DNA from: Spirochaeta sp.
GTDB taxonomy: Bacteria > Spirochaetota > Spirochaetia > DSM-27196 > SLAA01
DNA length: 12,427 nt
Direction of reading: 5' to 3'
NCBI GenBank assembly: GCA_020201015.1
Contig: JAIVHN010000008.1
Location: 14,535 to 26,961, forward strand
Below, one piece after another: positions 6,454-12,427 of the stretch. Every line of letters begins with the position of its first letter. Position 1 is the stretch's first letter. The translations under genes were made by a program, and so were the position numbers. The notes beneath the pieces are model-generated. The model was not told the origin of the DNA. It did no database searches and was given only the letters and a program-made list of their open reading frames with translations.

Positions 6454-8772
6454 ATGAGTGGCACTTCTTCATTTGAGTCTATGGATGCTTCCGGGTTACT
6501 GACCGGTCTTAACGAAGCTCAACAAGCAACCGTTCGACATCACGGGAGTCCACTCCTCATTTTGGCTGGGGCTGGCTCCGGTAAAACACGCGTCATTATT
6601 TACAAAATTGCTTATTTGCTGCGCGAGCTGGGCTACCATCCGCGGGAAATCCTGGCCGTGACCTTTACCAACAAAGCAGCTCGCGAGATGAAAGAGCGTG
6701 CGGGTGACCTTTGTCCCGAAGCCTCTGATGTCATGATTCGCACTTTTCACTCATTTGGTGCATGGCTACTGCGAAGGTTTGCCGAAGACGCCGGACTCTC
6801 GAGCAGTTTTAGTATCTACGACGACGATGACGCGGTCTCTCTGCTGAGGGGAATTTACCCTGAGGAGCAACGCGGTGCTCTAAGGCGGGTGGCGCGGAAG
6901 ATCTCTCGAGCTAAAGATCTCTGCTTAGCTCCTGAAGACGATCTCTCACCCCTTGGGTTTGACCCTCGGTTGGCAGCAATGTACGCCGCGTATACTCGCA
7001 GACTGAATGAAATTGGTAATGTCGACTTTGGAGACCTTATTCTGCGCCCCATACGACTGCTTGAGGGTGCTAGCGCGGGTGCAGGTACGGGTGCCGGTAT
7101 AGGTGCCAGCGCGGGTGCTAGCGCGGGTGCAGGTACGGGCGCTGGCCCCGCACCGCTCTCGGTAGGTGGGCTCATTCGTTCGCGATTCCGTGCAGTACTT
7201 GTTGATGAGTACCAGGACTCAAACCGTGCGCAGTATCAACTGCTCAAGGCGCTTGTGGGCCCCGAAACCTACATCTGTGTGGTTGGTGATGACGATCAGT
7301 CTATCTATAGGTTTAGAGGCGCCGAAGTCGGGAATATTTTGAGCTTTCCCGATAGTTTCCCCGGCGCAGAAATCCATCGGCTTGAACAGAACTACCGGTC
7401 TACAGCGCCAATTTTGTCGGTTGCCGATGCTGTTGTCGCCCGCAATACCGGAAGGCTTGGGAAAACACTGTTCACAACCCGCACCGATGGCCCGTTGCCA
7501 CGCCTTGTCCTGCTTTCCGACCATGAAGCCGAAGCGGAGTTCTGTCGCACCTTACTGGCAAGCAACCCTTCTGCGGCGGCAGGTACCGCCATACTGTACC
7601 GCACCAACGCGCAGTCTCGCGTATTCGAGACAACCTTCGCCCGCGCGGGTATTGCATACCGCATTGTCGGGAGCCTCCGTTTTTATGATCGTGAGGAAAT
7701 TAAGGATGCAATTGCTTATCTGAAGTTGTTTGCTAATCCGGCAGACGAGGTTGCCTTCCGCCGCATCATTAACAAACCCAGTCGGGGGATCGGTGCCGTG
7801 TCGGTAGACCGCATTTTTGCCGCCTTGGAAGACGGCGTGGGCGAGCATGGGTATGATCTTATTGCCGCAACCGAGTCCGCTGCCTCTGGACTGTCTCGCA
7901 AAGCTGCTGCGGCCGCGCGGAACTTTGTCCTATCCTACCGCGAGCTCGGAGCAAGTCTTGGTGGTGGTCTGCTCAACGAGTTTGTGGCACAGGTCTTTGA
8001 ACGCTTTGGGTTGGTAAAGTACCATGTTGATCAGGATGAGGATACCGGCCTCGGCAAGCGCGAAAATCTTGAAGAGTTTCTCAATGCCGCATCGATGTAC
8101 CCGGCAACGCCGGAGGGCTTGGTCGAGTTGCTTGAGAACTTGGAGCTGGATTCTGGTCGTGAGCAGGAGGCGGAGGGCGATGCCCGCAATGCCGTCACCC
8201 TCATAACCATGCATAATACCAAGGGCCTTGAGTTTGACCGGGTCATTATTACGGGACTAGAGGATGGGTTGTTTCCGCGCAGCGATGACGACCAAGATGA
8301 GCTTGAAGAGGAGCGCCGTCTGTTTTACGTGGCGGTCACACGGGCCCGCAACGAGGTGCTTTTCACTAGCTGTCGTAGCCGCATGGTGAACGGCAGGACT
8401 TTGGACCTGTACCCCTCTCGTTTCTTGCAGGAAATTCCAGAGGATCTGGTCGATGTAGATGAGCAGCACACACGGCGAACGCGCCCCCGGTTTGGTGAGC
8501 GCCGCGGTTCAGCGGAGCGCACGGCGTATAGCGCGGGGAGTCGAGGTGCTGGACGGCCTGCGGAGCGAAGCGCGCCTCGCGCAGCGGAGCCGGAGGCTCG
8601 CTTCCCGGCAGCATCCGCAGTGTACCATGATGAGTACGGTTCAGGCATGGTGGCAAAGGTATGGTGGAGCGGATCTCAAGAGATGGTTTTGGTGCGTTTC
8701 GAGACCGGCCGGGAGCTGCAGTTTGTTGCTGAGTATAGTGGACTTGAACGAATCAGTTCGGACTCGTTCTGA
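6454..8772 (+). CDS. pcrA: PcrA/UvrD-type superfamily 1 DNA helicase
   Basis: ATP-driven 3'-5' DNA helicase of the UvrD/PcrA/Rep group, used in excision repair, replication restart and removal of RecA filaments. All core motifs are present in 772 residues: Q motif LNEAQQ (19-24), Walker A AGAGSGKT (38-45), Ia FTNKAAREMK, Walker B VDEYQD (250-255), III GDDDQSIYRFRGA, IV EQNYRST, V TMHNTKGLEFDRV and VI YVAVTRAR with Arg630. After a basic, disordered linker the C-terminus (VYHDEYGSGMVAKVW to the end) resembles the Tudor-like module of PcrA that contacts RNA polymerase, which favours PcrA over Rep. Unusual is a Gly/Ala/Ser/Thr tandem-repeat insert at about 205-231, just before Walker B. The ATG at 6454 lies 12 bp after the rodZ-like stop with only weak GGA ahead, so translation may be coupled. 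ATG 6481 is an alternative that keeps every motif. Confidence 0.95.
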   Translation: MSGTSSFESMDASGLLTGLNEAQQATVRHHGSPLLILAGAGSGKTRVIIYKIAYLLRELGYHPREILAVTFTNKAAREMKERAGDLCPEASDVMIRTFHSFGAWLLRRFAEDAGLSSSFSIYDDDDAVSLLRGIYPEEQRGALRRVARKISRAKDLCLAPEDDLSPLGFDPRLAAMYAAYTRRLNEIGNVDFGDLILRPIRLLEGASAGAGTGAGIGASAGASAGAGTGAGPAPLSVGGLIRSRFRAVLVDEYQDSNRAQYQLLKALVGPETYICVVGDDDQSIYRFRGAEVGNILSFPDSFPGAEIHRLEQNYRSTAPILSVADAVVARNTGRLGKTLFTTRTDGPLPRLVLLSDHEAEAEFCRTLLASNPSAAAGTAILYRTNAQSRVFETTFARAGIAYRIVGSLRFYDREEIKDAIAYLKLFANPADEVAFRRIINKPSRGIGAVSVDRIFAALEDGVGEHGYDLIAATESAASGLSRKAAAAARNFVLSYRELGASLGGGLLNEFVAQVFERFGLVKYHVDQDEDTGLGKRENLEEFLNAASMYPATPEGLVELLENLELDSGREQEAEGDARNAVTLITMHNTKGLEFDRVIITGLEDGLFPRSDDDQDELEEERRLFYVAVTRARNEVLFTSCRSRMVNGRTLDLYPSRFLQEIPEDLVDVDEQHTRRTRPRFGERRGSAERTAYSAGSRGAGRPAERSAPRAAEPEARFPAASAVYHDEYGSGMVAKVWWSGSQEMVLVRFETGRELQFVAEYSGLERISSDSF
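7065..7139 (+). repeat. In-frame Gly/Ala tandem repeat inside the helicase gene
   Basis: A 27-bp stretch at 7065-7091 recurs exactly at 7113-7139, a 48-bp period. Both copies are built from smaller GGTGCN/GGNACG-type 6-bp units. It encodes alternating Gly-Ala with Ser, Thr and one Ile, residues 205-231. All units are multiples of three, so copy-number change would keep the helicase in frame. Confidence 0.9.
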
Positions 8773-8787
8773 GGTGAAGGAGTAGGT

Positions 8788-9678
8788 ATGCAGGCCGGAT
8801 ATTACCCGGAATTGCGCCGCGCTCGCGGGTATAGACTCTACACTCGTAGCGGCGGGCGCTTACTTGACCTCTATCAAGATGATGGTCGAGCCTTTCTTGG
8901 TCACGACCCCAAGGGTGTCTCGCGCGCAATGAAGGCTGAGATGGACCGTGGCTTGCATGCGGCTTGCCCCTCCCCACATCTGCGTCGCTTGCAGCGGGAG
9001 TTAACGGTGTTGTGGCAAGGCCTGAGCGGCCGCGCGGATAGCGGAGGTGCCCCTGCACCAGCCAGTTCCGGGCGCCACTGGCTTGTATTCTCCAGCCGCG
9101 AACAGTTTAGACAGGCTGTCGGTGAAGCTGCCTGCGTTCTCTGGCGTCCCGGTCTGGGCCTACTCGATGCTGGCCCCTTTGACACCGGCAGCGCCGCGCT
9201 CGCTACGCCCGTGGGCGCTTCTGACGACGCTGCCGCGGCCGACTCGGTAGTTGAGCTGCGCTTGCCCTTGCCGGGGGCATACGCGACCGTAGTTGCTGGG
9301 TTTCCAAAAGGTGCGGCAACCGAAGCCCTGGTGCATGAACAGCACTGCGCACCTGTGCAGCTGGTCGGGCTTCACCGGGTTGTAAACCTGCTGCGGAACG
9401 ATCCTCGACTCTGGGGTGGACGTATCACATATGATACACTGGAAGCGGCGTGGGTTGGTCTGAGTACGCCCCTATTTGTTCGTGACGGCGCGTACCTGCA
9501 GCCGCAGGTGCAGGAAGGCAGCTACGCCGCTTTTCATCTCGGCATGATGAAGCGTGGTTTTTTTCTAAATCCATCCTCGCATGGACTGAGTATTATCCCC
9601 GGTGAGTGCTCCGCTGGTGAGTTTGCCGGTTTTGCTCGCGCATGTAAGGACCTGAAGGAGTTTGCCCATGTCTCCTGA
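8788..9678 (+). CDS. Class III aminotransferase-like protein, short and possibly non-catalytic
   Basis: The two ends resemble glutamate-1-semialdehyde aminotransferase-type PLP enzymes (fold type I). Residues 8-70 (RARGYRLYTRSGGRLLDLYQ, then GRAFLGHDPKGV and the helix after it) match the N-terminal segment that holds the arginine-rich entry and the conserved Gly-His. The last 45 residues (GMMKRGFFLNPSSHGLSIIP and the final helix) match the small C-terminal domain. The total is 296 residues against about 430 in the family. Between them I find neither the Asp that holds the PLP pyridine nitrogen nor a Lys in a LGKxxGGG-like setting, so the catalytic large domain is missing or very diverged. A non-enzymatic role or a relic are both possible. 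The reading frame is intact and a strong AAGGAG lies 5 bases before the ATG, which argues against simple decay. It follows pcrA by 15 bp and overlaps the next gene by 11 bp. Confidence 0.6.
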   Translation: MQAGYYPELRRARGYRLYTRSGGRLLDLYQDDGRAFLGHDPKGVSRAMKAEMDRGLHAACPSPHLRRLQRELTVLWQGLSGRADSGGAPAPASSGRHWLVFSSREQFRQAVGEAACVLWRPGLGLLDAGPFDTGSAALATPVGASDDAAAADSVVELRLPLPGAYATVVAGFPKGAATEALVHEQHCAPVQLVGLHRVVNLLRNDPRLWGGRITYDTLEAAWVGLSTPLFVRDGAYLQPQVQEGSYAAFHLGMMKRGFFLNPSSHGLSIIPGECSAGEFAGFARACKDLKEFAHVS

Positions 9679-9961
9679 TCTCGTAATCTTGACCGGTTCT
9701 CGTCTCTTCGTGGGAGCTATTACCACCTTTCTTGCAATTCTCGTATGGAGCCGCACGCGCGACTCGGCCTGGATGTTTGTCGTCATTGCGACTGTGGCTC
9801 AGTATGGCGAGATAGTAGCTGGCACTTTAGAGAGTTTTGGCATTGTGCGTCTGGATGGGCTGCTCGTTGCCGGGGTTCCGCTTTTTCGGGTTCTTCTTCT
9901 CAATTTGCCTATGGTATTTCTCTCAGTTGCGTTGGTGGTGGTGCTGGTCGGCAGGCGCTAA
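9668..9961 (+). CDS. Small integral membrane protein, three helices (97 aa)
   Basis: No family recognised. The ATG at 9668 has AAGGAG seven bases upstream and lies inside the end of the aminotransferase-like gene (11-bp overlap in another frame), so the two are translationally linked. Hydrophobic segments are at about 5-27, 34-54 and 62-94. The last is long and could be two helices split at Pro80 (LLLNLPMVFL). Short basic loops (SRTRD at 28-32 and the Arg-Arg end) suggest the first loop and C-terminus are on the inside, if three helices. Glu48 lies within the second helix, which may be functional. A TTG at 9662 would add two residues but has worse spacing. It is likely the last gene of the lolA-to-here transcript, since a new promoter follows at 9977. 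Confidence 0.75.
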   Translation: MSPDLVILTGSRLFVGAITTFLAILVWSRTRDSAWMFVVIATVAQYGEIVAGTLESFGIVRLDGLLVAGVPLFRVLLLNLPMVFLSVALVVVLVGRR

Positions 9962-9976
9962 GCTGCGGAGCTTGTC

Positions 9977-10005
9977 TTGACATAATATGTAAAAAAGAAG
10001 ATTCT
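9977..10005 (+). promoter_or_regulatory. Putative promoter ahead of the 91-residue membrane protein
   Basis: A perfect TTGACA (9977-9982) is 17 bp from a weak GATTCT (10000-10005), with an A-rich spacer. The leader to the ATG at 10091 would be about 80 nt. I see no stable hairpin with U-run between 9962 and 9977, so readthrough from upstream is possible. Confidence 0.4.
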
Positions 10006-10090
10006 ACCGATGTTTAGCGCACGACAAAATGTTCTTATGAGCACTACAACATGCCTACAAGACTTTGAAGAACCGGAGGATAATTAATCT

Positions 10091-10366
10091 ATGAGTGCAT
10101 TAGCGGTCGGAATCGCGTTTATTGTATTTGCGGTTTATTCCGTACTACCTGTCGAGTGGTCGCTGCAGTGGGGGCCTGAGGTGCTTATGTTTCTCAAGGG
10201 TGGTATCCCCATTCTCGCAGCAATGATCGGACTCATTGCGGTCCTCATTGGTATTGCAGATATTAAAGATAAAATTGAGGCAAAGAAGGAAGAAGCCGAG
10301 GAAGCTGCGGCTGAAGCGCAGAAGTCGGCAGAGGCTGGCGCCGCAGGCGGCGACGCTACCAAGTAG
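10091..10366 (+). CDS. Small two-helix membrane protein with charged coiled-coil tail (91 aa)
   Basis: No named family recognised. Hydrophobic helices lie at about 3-19 and 33-56, joined by a short loop with Trp23 and Trp27 (EWSLQWGPE). From residue 57 the chain becomes a strongly charged Lys/Glu/Ala helix (DKIEAKKEEAEEAAAEAQKS), likely a cytoplasmic coiled coil, ending in a Gly/Ala-rich tail. GGAGG stands 11 bases before the ATG, a little far but clear. The gene has its own promoter-like sequence and sits about 110 bp upstream of rplM, which also has one. The layout suggests an independent small gene rather than part of the ribosomal operon. The coiled tail points to a protein-partner role; no enzymatic motif is visible. 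Confidence 0.8.
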   Translation: MSALAVGIAFIVFAVYSVLPVEWSLQWGPEVLMFLKGGIPILAAMIGLIAVLIGIADIKDKIEAKKEEAEEAAAEAQKSAEAGAAGGDATK

Positions 10367-10401
10367 CACAAGGCGGTTGGGGAGAAAAGTCCCTCTGCGG
10401 C

Positions 10402-10430
10402 TTGACACCAATGCAGAAATCTTGGAAAAT
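10402..10430 (+). promoter_or_regulatory. Putative promoter of the rplM-rpsI-recX operon
   Basis: A perfect TTGACA (10402-10407) is 17 bp from GAAAAT (10425-10430). It predicts a start near 10437 and a leader of about 40 nt to the rplM ATG at 10476. Confidence 0.5.
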
Positions 10431-10444
10431 ACGCTTCCAGTTTT

Positions 10445-10456
10445 GGAGTAATCTCC
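10445..10456 (+). promoter_or_regulatory. Short dyad in the rplM leader
   Basis: GGAG-taat-CTCC, a 4-bp stem, lies between the predicted transcription start and the rplM ribosome binding site (AAAGG, 8 bases before the ATG). Ribosomal protein operons are often self-regulated through the leader, so this is a possible contact site, but the stem is very short. Confidence 0.2.
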
Positions 10457-10475
10457 GCGCGTAAAGGCTAGTAAT

Positions 10476-10907
10476 ATGAAGACAATATTTGTAAATCCGA
10501 AAGAAGTCGAGCGCAAGTGGTACGTAATTGACGCAGCCGGCATTCCCCTTGGGAAGGTAGCCGAAAAAGCGGCAGTGCTCTTGCAGGGAAAGCACAAGCC
10601 CATTTTTGTGCGGCATCAAGAGATTGGCGACTATGTGCTAATCATCAACGCCGATAAGGTGGACGTCACCGGCAATAAACGCCGTGATAAGATGTATCAC
10701 CGACACACCGGGTACCCTGGTGGCATTCGCTCCGAGAACTTTGCCGCCGCAATTAAGCGGAATCCAGTTTTCCCGGTTGAGCATGCCGTTCGTGGCATGT
10801 TGCCAAAAAACCGCATTGGGCGTAAGCAGTTTACTAACATGAAGGTCTATGCCGGTACTGATCATCCGCATGCCGCACAAAAACCTGAACCGATAGCGTT
10901 CGGTTAA
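10476..10907 (+). CDS. rplM: 50S ribosomal protein L13
   Basis: An early-binding protein of the large ribosomal subunit, contacting 23S rRNA. The length (143 aa) matches the family. Diagnostic segments are RKWYVIDAAGIPLGKVAEKA (13-32), then GKHKPIF, GDYVLIINADKVDVTGNK, YHRHTGYPGG and AVRGMLPKNRIGRKQF. The end KVYAGTDHPHAAQKPEPI is also typical. The ATG at 10476 has AAAGG eight bases upstream. It is followed after 16 bp by rpsI, the near-universal bacterial pair, and the two proteins are made together for ribosome assembly. Nothing about the gene is broken or unusual. Confidence 0.98.
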   Translation: MKTIFVNPKEVERKWYVIDAAGIPLGKVAEKAAVLLQGKHKPIFVRHQEIGDYVLIINADKVDVTGNKRRDKMYHRHTGYPGGIRSENFAAAIKRNPVFPVEHAVRGMLPKNRIGRKQFTNMKVYAGTDHPHAAQKPEPIAFG

Positions 10908-10923
10908 GGAAGGAGCAAGACTC

Positions 10924-11316
10924 GTGACTCAGAACATTGCATCAGGTACAGGAAGAAGAAAGACATCAGTAGCGCGTGTGTATCTTCGCCAAGGGAGCGG
11001 CGCTATCATCGTGAACGGCAAGAAGCTAGATGCCTACTTTGGCAATAAAGAGCACGTCTACGTTGTGCAACAACCGCTGTTAGCGGCCTCTGCCGATACC
11101 TCGTACGACATCATGGTCAACGTCAACGGTGGCGGGCATTCAGGTCAGGCCGGAGCAATCCGCCACGGCCTCTCGCGAGCCCTTGTAGGGCTTGATGAGA
11201 ATCTTCGCAGCGTCATGCGGGCAAACGGATTCCTTACTCGCGACTCTCGAATGGTCGAGCGCAAGAAATACGGGCAGCCGGGTGCACGCAAACAATTCCA
11301 GTTTTCCAAGCGCTAA
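10924..11316 (+). CDS. rpsI: 30S ribosomal protein S9
   Basis: Small-subunit protein whose C-terminal tail reaches the decoding centre and touches P-site tRNA. All 130 residues fit the family: GTGRRKTSVARVYLRQGSG (8-26), IIVNGKKLDAYFG, VNGGGHSGQAGAIRHGLSRA and a tail ending in RKKYGQPGARKQFQFSKR, with the universal Lys-Arg terminus. The start is GTG at 10924, eight bases after AAGGAG. The gene lies 16 bp after rplM in the same operon. Its last 35 bases appear to overlap the recX reading frame. Confidence 0.98.
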   Translation: MTQNIASGTGRRKTSVARVYLRQGSGAIIVNGKKLDAYFGNKEHVYVVQQPLLAASADTSYDIMVNVNGGGHSGQAGAIRHGLSRALVGLDENLRSVMRANGFLTRDSRMVERKKYGQPGARKQFQFSKR

Positions 11317-11938
11317 TCAAGTTTTTCTCGAGTCGCTACAAGAAAGAGGTCGCGGACGGGCGGAGTGTCTACTTCAGTTCTCGGACGGGGCCTCTTTCTG
11401 TATACCGACCGACTATGCCCACACGCTCGGCTTAACTGAAGGCAATTCATTTACAGAAGAAGAGCGCGAACTCCTCCGTTACAACGCAGAATTGCTCAGT
11501 GCGTACCGTAAAGCTCTGGAGCTGGCTGCGCGGAGTGAACACAGCCGTGTCGCACTGCAACGTAAGCTTGAGCAGCGCGGTTTCTCCGCGCAGGTAGCAC
11601 TGCTCACGGTGGATCGGTTAGCTGAGGAAGGGGCAGTGGACGACCGGCGTTTTGCCGAGATGTGGGCCGCCAGCCGCCTCCGCCGCCGCCCAGCCTCTCG
11701 TAGCTATATTTGCGCCGAGCTCCGTTCGCGAGGTGTAGATGCCGTAGATGCCGATGCTGCTTTCAGTCAAATTGCCGATACCGACCCCGCCCTCATAGAT
11801 GAAGCATGTCTACGTGCCGCTACCAAGCTGAAAGGCCGTTATGCGCAAGAGCAGAGCTTGATTCAGGCACTTCTTAAGCGCGGTTTCTCTATTGCAGAGA
11901 TCCGCACCAGTCTCGGCGAGCTGTCGTATAAGCGCTAA
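11282..11938 (+). CDS. recX: RecX regulatory protein, start codon unclear
   Basis: RecX binds RecA filaments and limits recombination and the SOS response. The core after about residue 70 has the three-helix repeats of the family: YRKALELAARSEHSRVALQR, LEQRGFSAQVALLTVDRLAE, then EEGAVDDRRFAEMWAASRLR and ICAELRSRGV. The typical gly-x-x-asp-asp-x-x-phe-ala is clear. The third repeat ends in LKGRYAQEQSLIQALLKRGF. About 40 residues ahead, LLQFSDGASFCIP resembles the beta-strand extension seen in some RecX proteins, so the protein must start upstream of it. Yet no ATG, GTG or TTG lies in frame between the rpsI stop and the TTG at 11492. The GTG at 11282, overlapping rpsI by 35 bp, is the nearest start and gives 218 residues, but it has no ribosome binding site. 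TTG at 11492 would lose the extension. The core identity is secure; the start is not. Confidence 0.85.
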   Translation: MHANNSSFPSANQVFLESLQERGRGRAECLLQFSDGASFCIPTDYAHTLGLTEGNSFTEEERELLRYNAELLSAYRKALELAARSEHSRVALQRKLEQRGFSAQVALLTVDRLAEEGAVDDRRFAEMWAASRLRRRPASRSYICAELRSRGVDAVDADAAFSQIADTDPALIDEACLRAATKLKGRYAQEQSLIQALLKRGFSIAEIRTSLGELSYKR

Positions 11939-11954
11939 TTATCTTGCTACAACT

Positions 11955-12027
11955 ATTTCTTAGAAATCATCAAGAAATACGTTGACATTATGGATATAAT
12001 GAGACTAAGATTTACCTGTTAGAAATC
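11955..12027. repeat. Repeated TTAGAAATC and AT-rich dyad around the regulator promoter
   Basis: TTAGAAATC occurs at 11960-11968 and again at 12019-12027, one copy on each side of the promoter, 59 bp apart. The first copy is half of a perfect dyad, ATTTCT-t-AGAAAT (11955-11967). This is compatible with an operator pair, perhaps for the encoded regulator itself, but such short matches can arise by chance. Confidence 0.3.
11982..12011 (+). promoter_or_regulatory. Promoter of the HTH-receiver regulator gene
   Basis: A perfect TTGACA (11982-11987) is 18 bp from TAAGAT (12006-12011). A TATAAT at 11995-12000 is only 7 bp from that -35, so it cannot pair with it, though it could act with a poor -35 further up. 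The gap between recX and this gene shows no U-tailed hairpin. Confidence 0.6.
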
Positions 12028-12047
12028 CGCGCAAACGAGGTAAGAAG

Positions 12048-12427
12048 ATGGCTAAAACGGACAAGAAAATCCGCATTTTTTCGGCTCTTGAAGTCGCAAA
12101 CATTTGCGGTGTGGTCAATCAGACCGCAATCAACTGGATCAAGAATGGATACCTAAAGGCGTTTACGACGCCTGGCGGGCAGTACCGGGTGTACTCGGAC
12201 GATCTTGTAGAGTTCCTGCATTCTCGCGGAATGCGCCTTCCTGCCGAGCTCAAAAAAGTCTTGGAGCAGCAGTTGGAGGTAAATTCGGCACTCATTGTGG
12301 ATGACGACAGCGAGCTGAACAACTCCATTAAAGACTTCCTGGCAAACAAATACCCGGAGTTCACCCTTACTCAGGCTTTTGACGGCTTTGAGGCGGGTAA
12401 ATTGCTGGCAACCAGTAAGCCAGATGT
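12048..12427 (+). CDS. Response-regulator-like protein, N-terminal HTH plus receiver domain (3' end cut)
   Basis: Predicted DNA-binding signalling protein. Residues 10-60 are a winged helix-turn-helix of the excisionase/MerR type: FSALEVANICGVVNQTAINW, then IKNGYLKAFTTPGGQYRVYS and a helix through about 60. Past a short helical linker, SALIVDDDSELNNSIKDFLA (80-99) is the first strand and helix of a response-regulator receiver, with acidic Asp85-Asp86 in place. The phosphoacceptor Asp strand should follow SKPDV, just beyond the right edge, so it cannot be checked. The domain order (DNA binding first, receiver second) is the reverse of most response regulators. A good ribosome binding site, GAGG seven bases before the ATG, and a promoter at 11982-12011 mark it as a separate transcript. 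Target genes and partner kinase are unknown, and nothing next to it names them. Confidence 0.85.
   Translation, partial: MAKTDKKIRIFSALEVANICGVVNQTAINWIKNGYLKAFTTPGGQYRVYSDDLVEFLHSRGMRLPAELKKVLEQQLEVNSALIVDDDSELNNSIKDFLANKYPEFTLTQAFDGFEAGKLLATSKPD

Noticed and set aside
6855..7175. Minus-strand open frame opposite the helicase with Pro/Ala repeats
   Set aside because: It is the mirror of the Gly/Ala repeat in the helicase gene. It has no ribosome binding site, and the plus strand carries all helicase motifs.
8561..8605. GC-rich short dyads (such as GAGCC-gga-GGCTC) in the helicase linker
   Set aside because: The stems are 5-6 bp, imperfectly nested and explained by Arg/Ala/Glu/Pro codons of a disordered linker. 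No sign of an inserted palindromic element.
11995..12000. Perfect TATAAT as -10 of the regulator gene
   Set aside because: It is only 7 bp from the perfect TTGACA, and the hexamer 17 bp upstream (AAGAAA) is a poor -35. TAAGAT at 12006 fits the spacing better.

Overview
The window reads as ordinary chromosomal DNA of a spirochaete, probably a free-living or halophilic member of Spirochaetaceae/Spirochaetales with mid-range GC. This is inferred from recognised protein character, not from a search. The pointers are a DNA-binding/receiver protein with its helix-turn-helix in front of the receiver domain, a RecX gene directly behind rplM-rpsI, a UVR-motif protein of unknown role, and several small proteins without a named family. 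I see no phage, IS element, CRISPR array or defence system.

Region 1-1011. The left edge carries the 5' two-thirds or less of a minus-strand gene for a periplasmic ferric-iron binding protein. Its leader has a perfect 14-bp palindrome of the DtxR/IdeR type (615-628) over the putative -10, and a hairpin just before the ribosome binding site. Behind it, also on the minus strand, is tRNA-Leu(CAA) at 740-823.

Region 1012-3578. A 103-residue protein with its own promoter is followed by a large lipoprotein made mostly of helical repeats. The lipoprotein gene overlaps by 28 bp, tail to tail, with a minus-strand gene for a UMP kinase of the archaeal type.

Region 3756-9961. A run of plus-strand genes: a UVR-motif protein, a LolA-like periplasmic lipoprotein carrier, a RodZ-like HTH membrane protein, a PcrA/UvrD helicase with a Gly/Ala tandem-repeat insert, a short class III aminotransferase-like protein that seems to lack a catalytic lysine, and a three-helix membrane protein overlapping it. 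From lolA to the three-helix protein the gaps are 28 bp or less, so these five are likely one transcript linking envelope (LolA, RodZ) and DNA metabolism (PcrA) genes.

Region 9962-12427. A small two-helix membrane protein, then rplM-rpsI (ribosomal proteins L13 and S9), then recX, which has no usual start codon after the rpsI stop. Last comes a new promoter and the first 126 codons of an HTH plus receiver-domain regulator cut by the window edge. Gaps at 947, 4569, 9977, 10402 and 11982 each contain TTGACA or a one-base variant, which marks the likely sigma-70 transcription starts.
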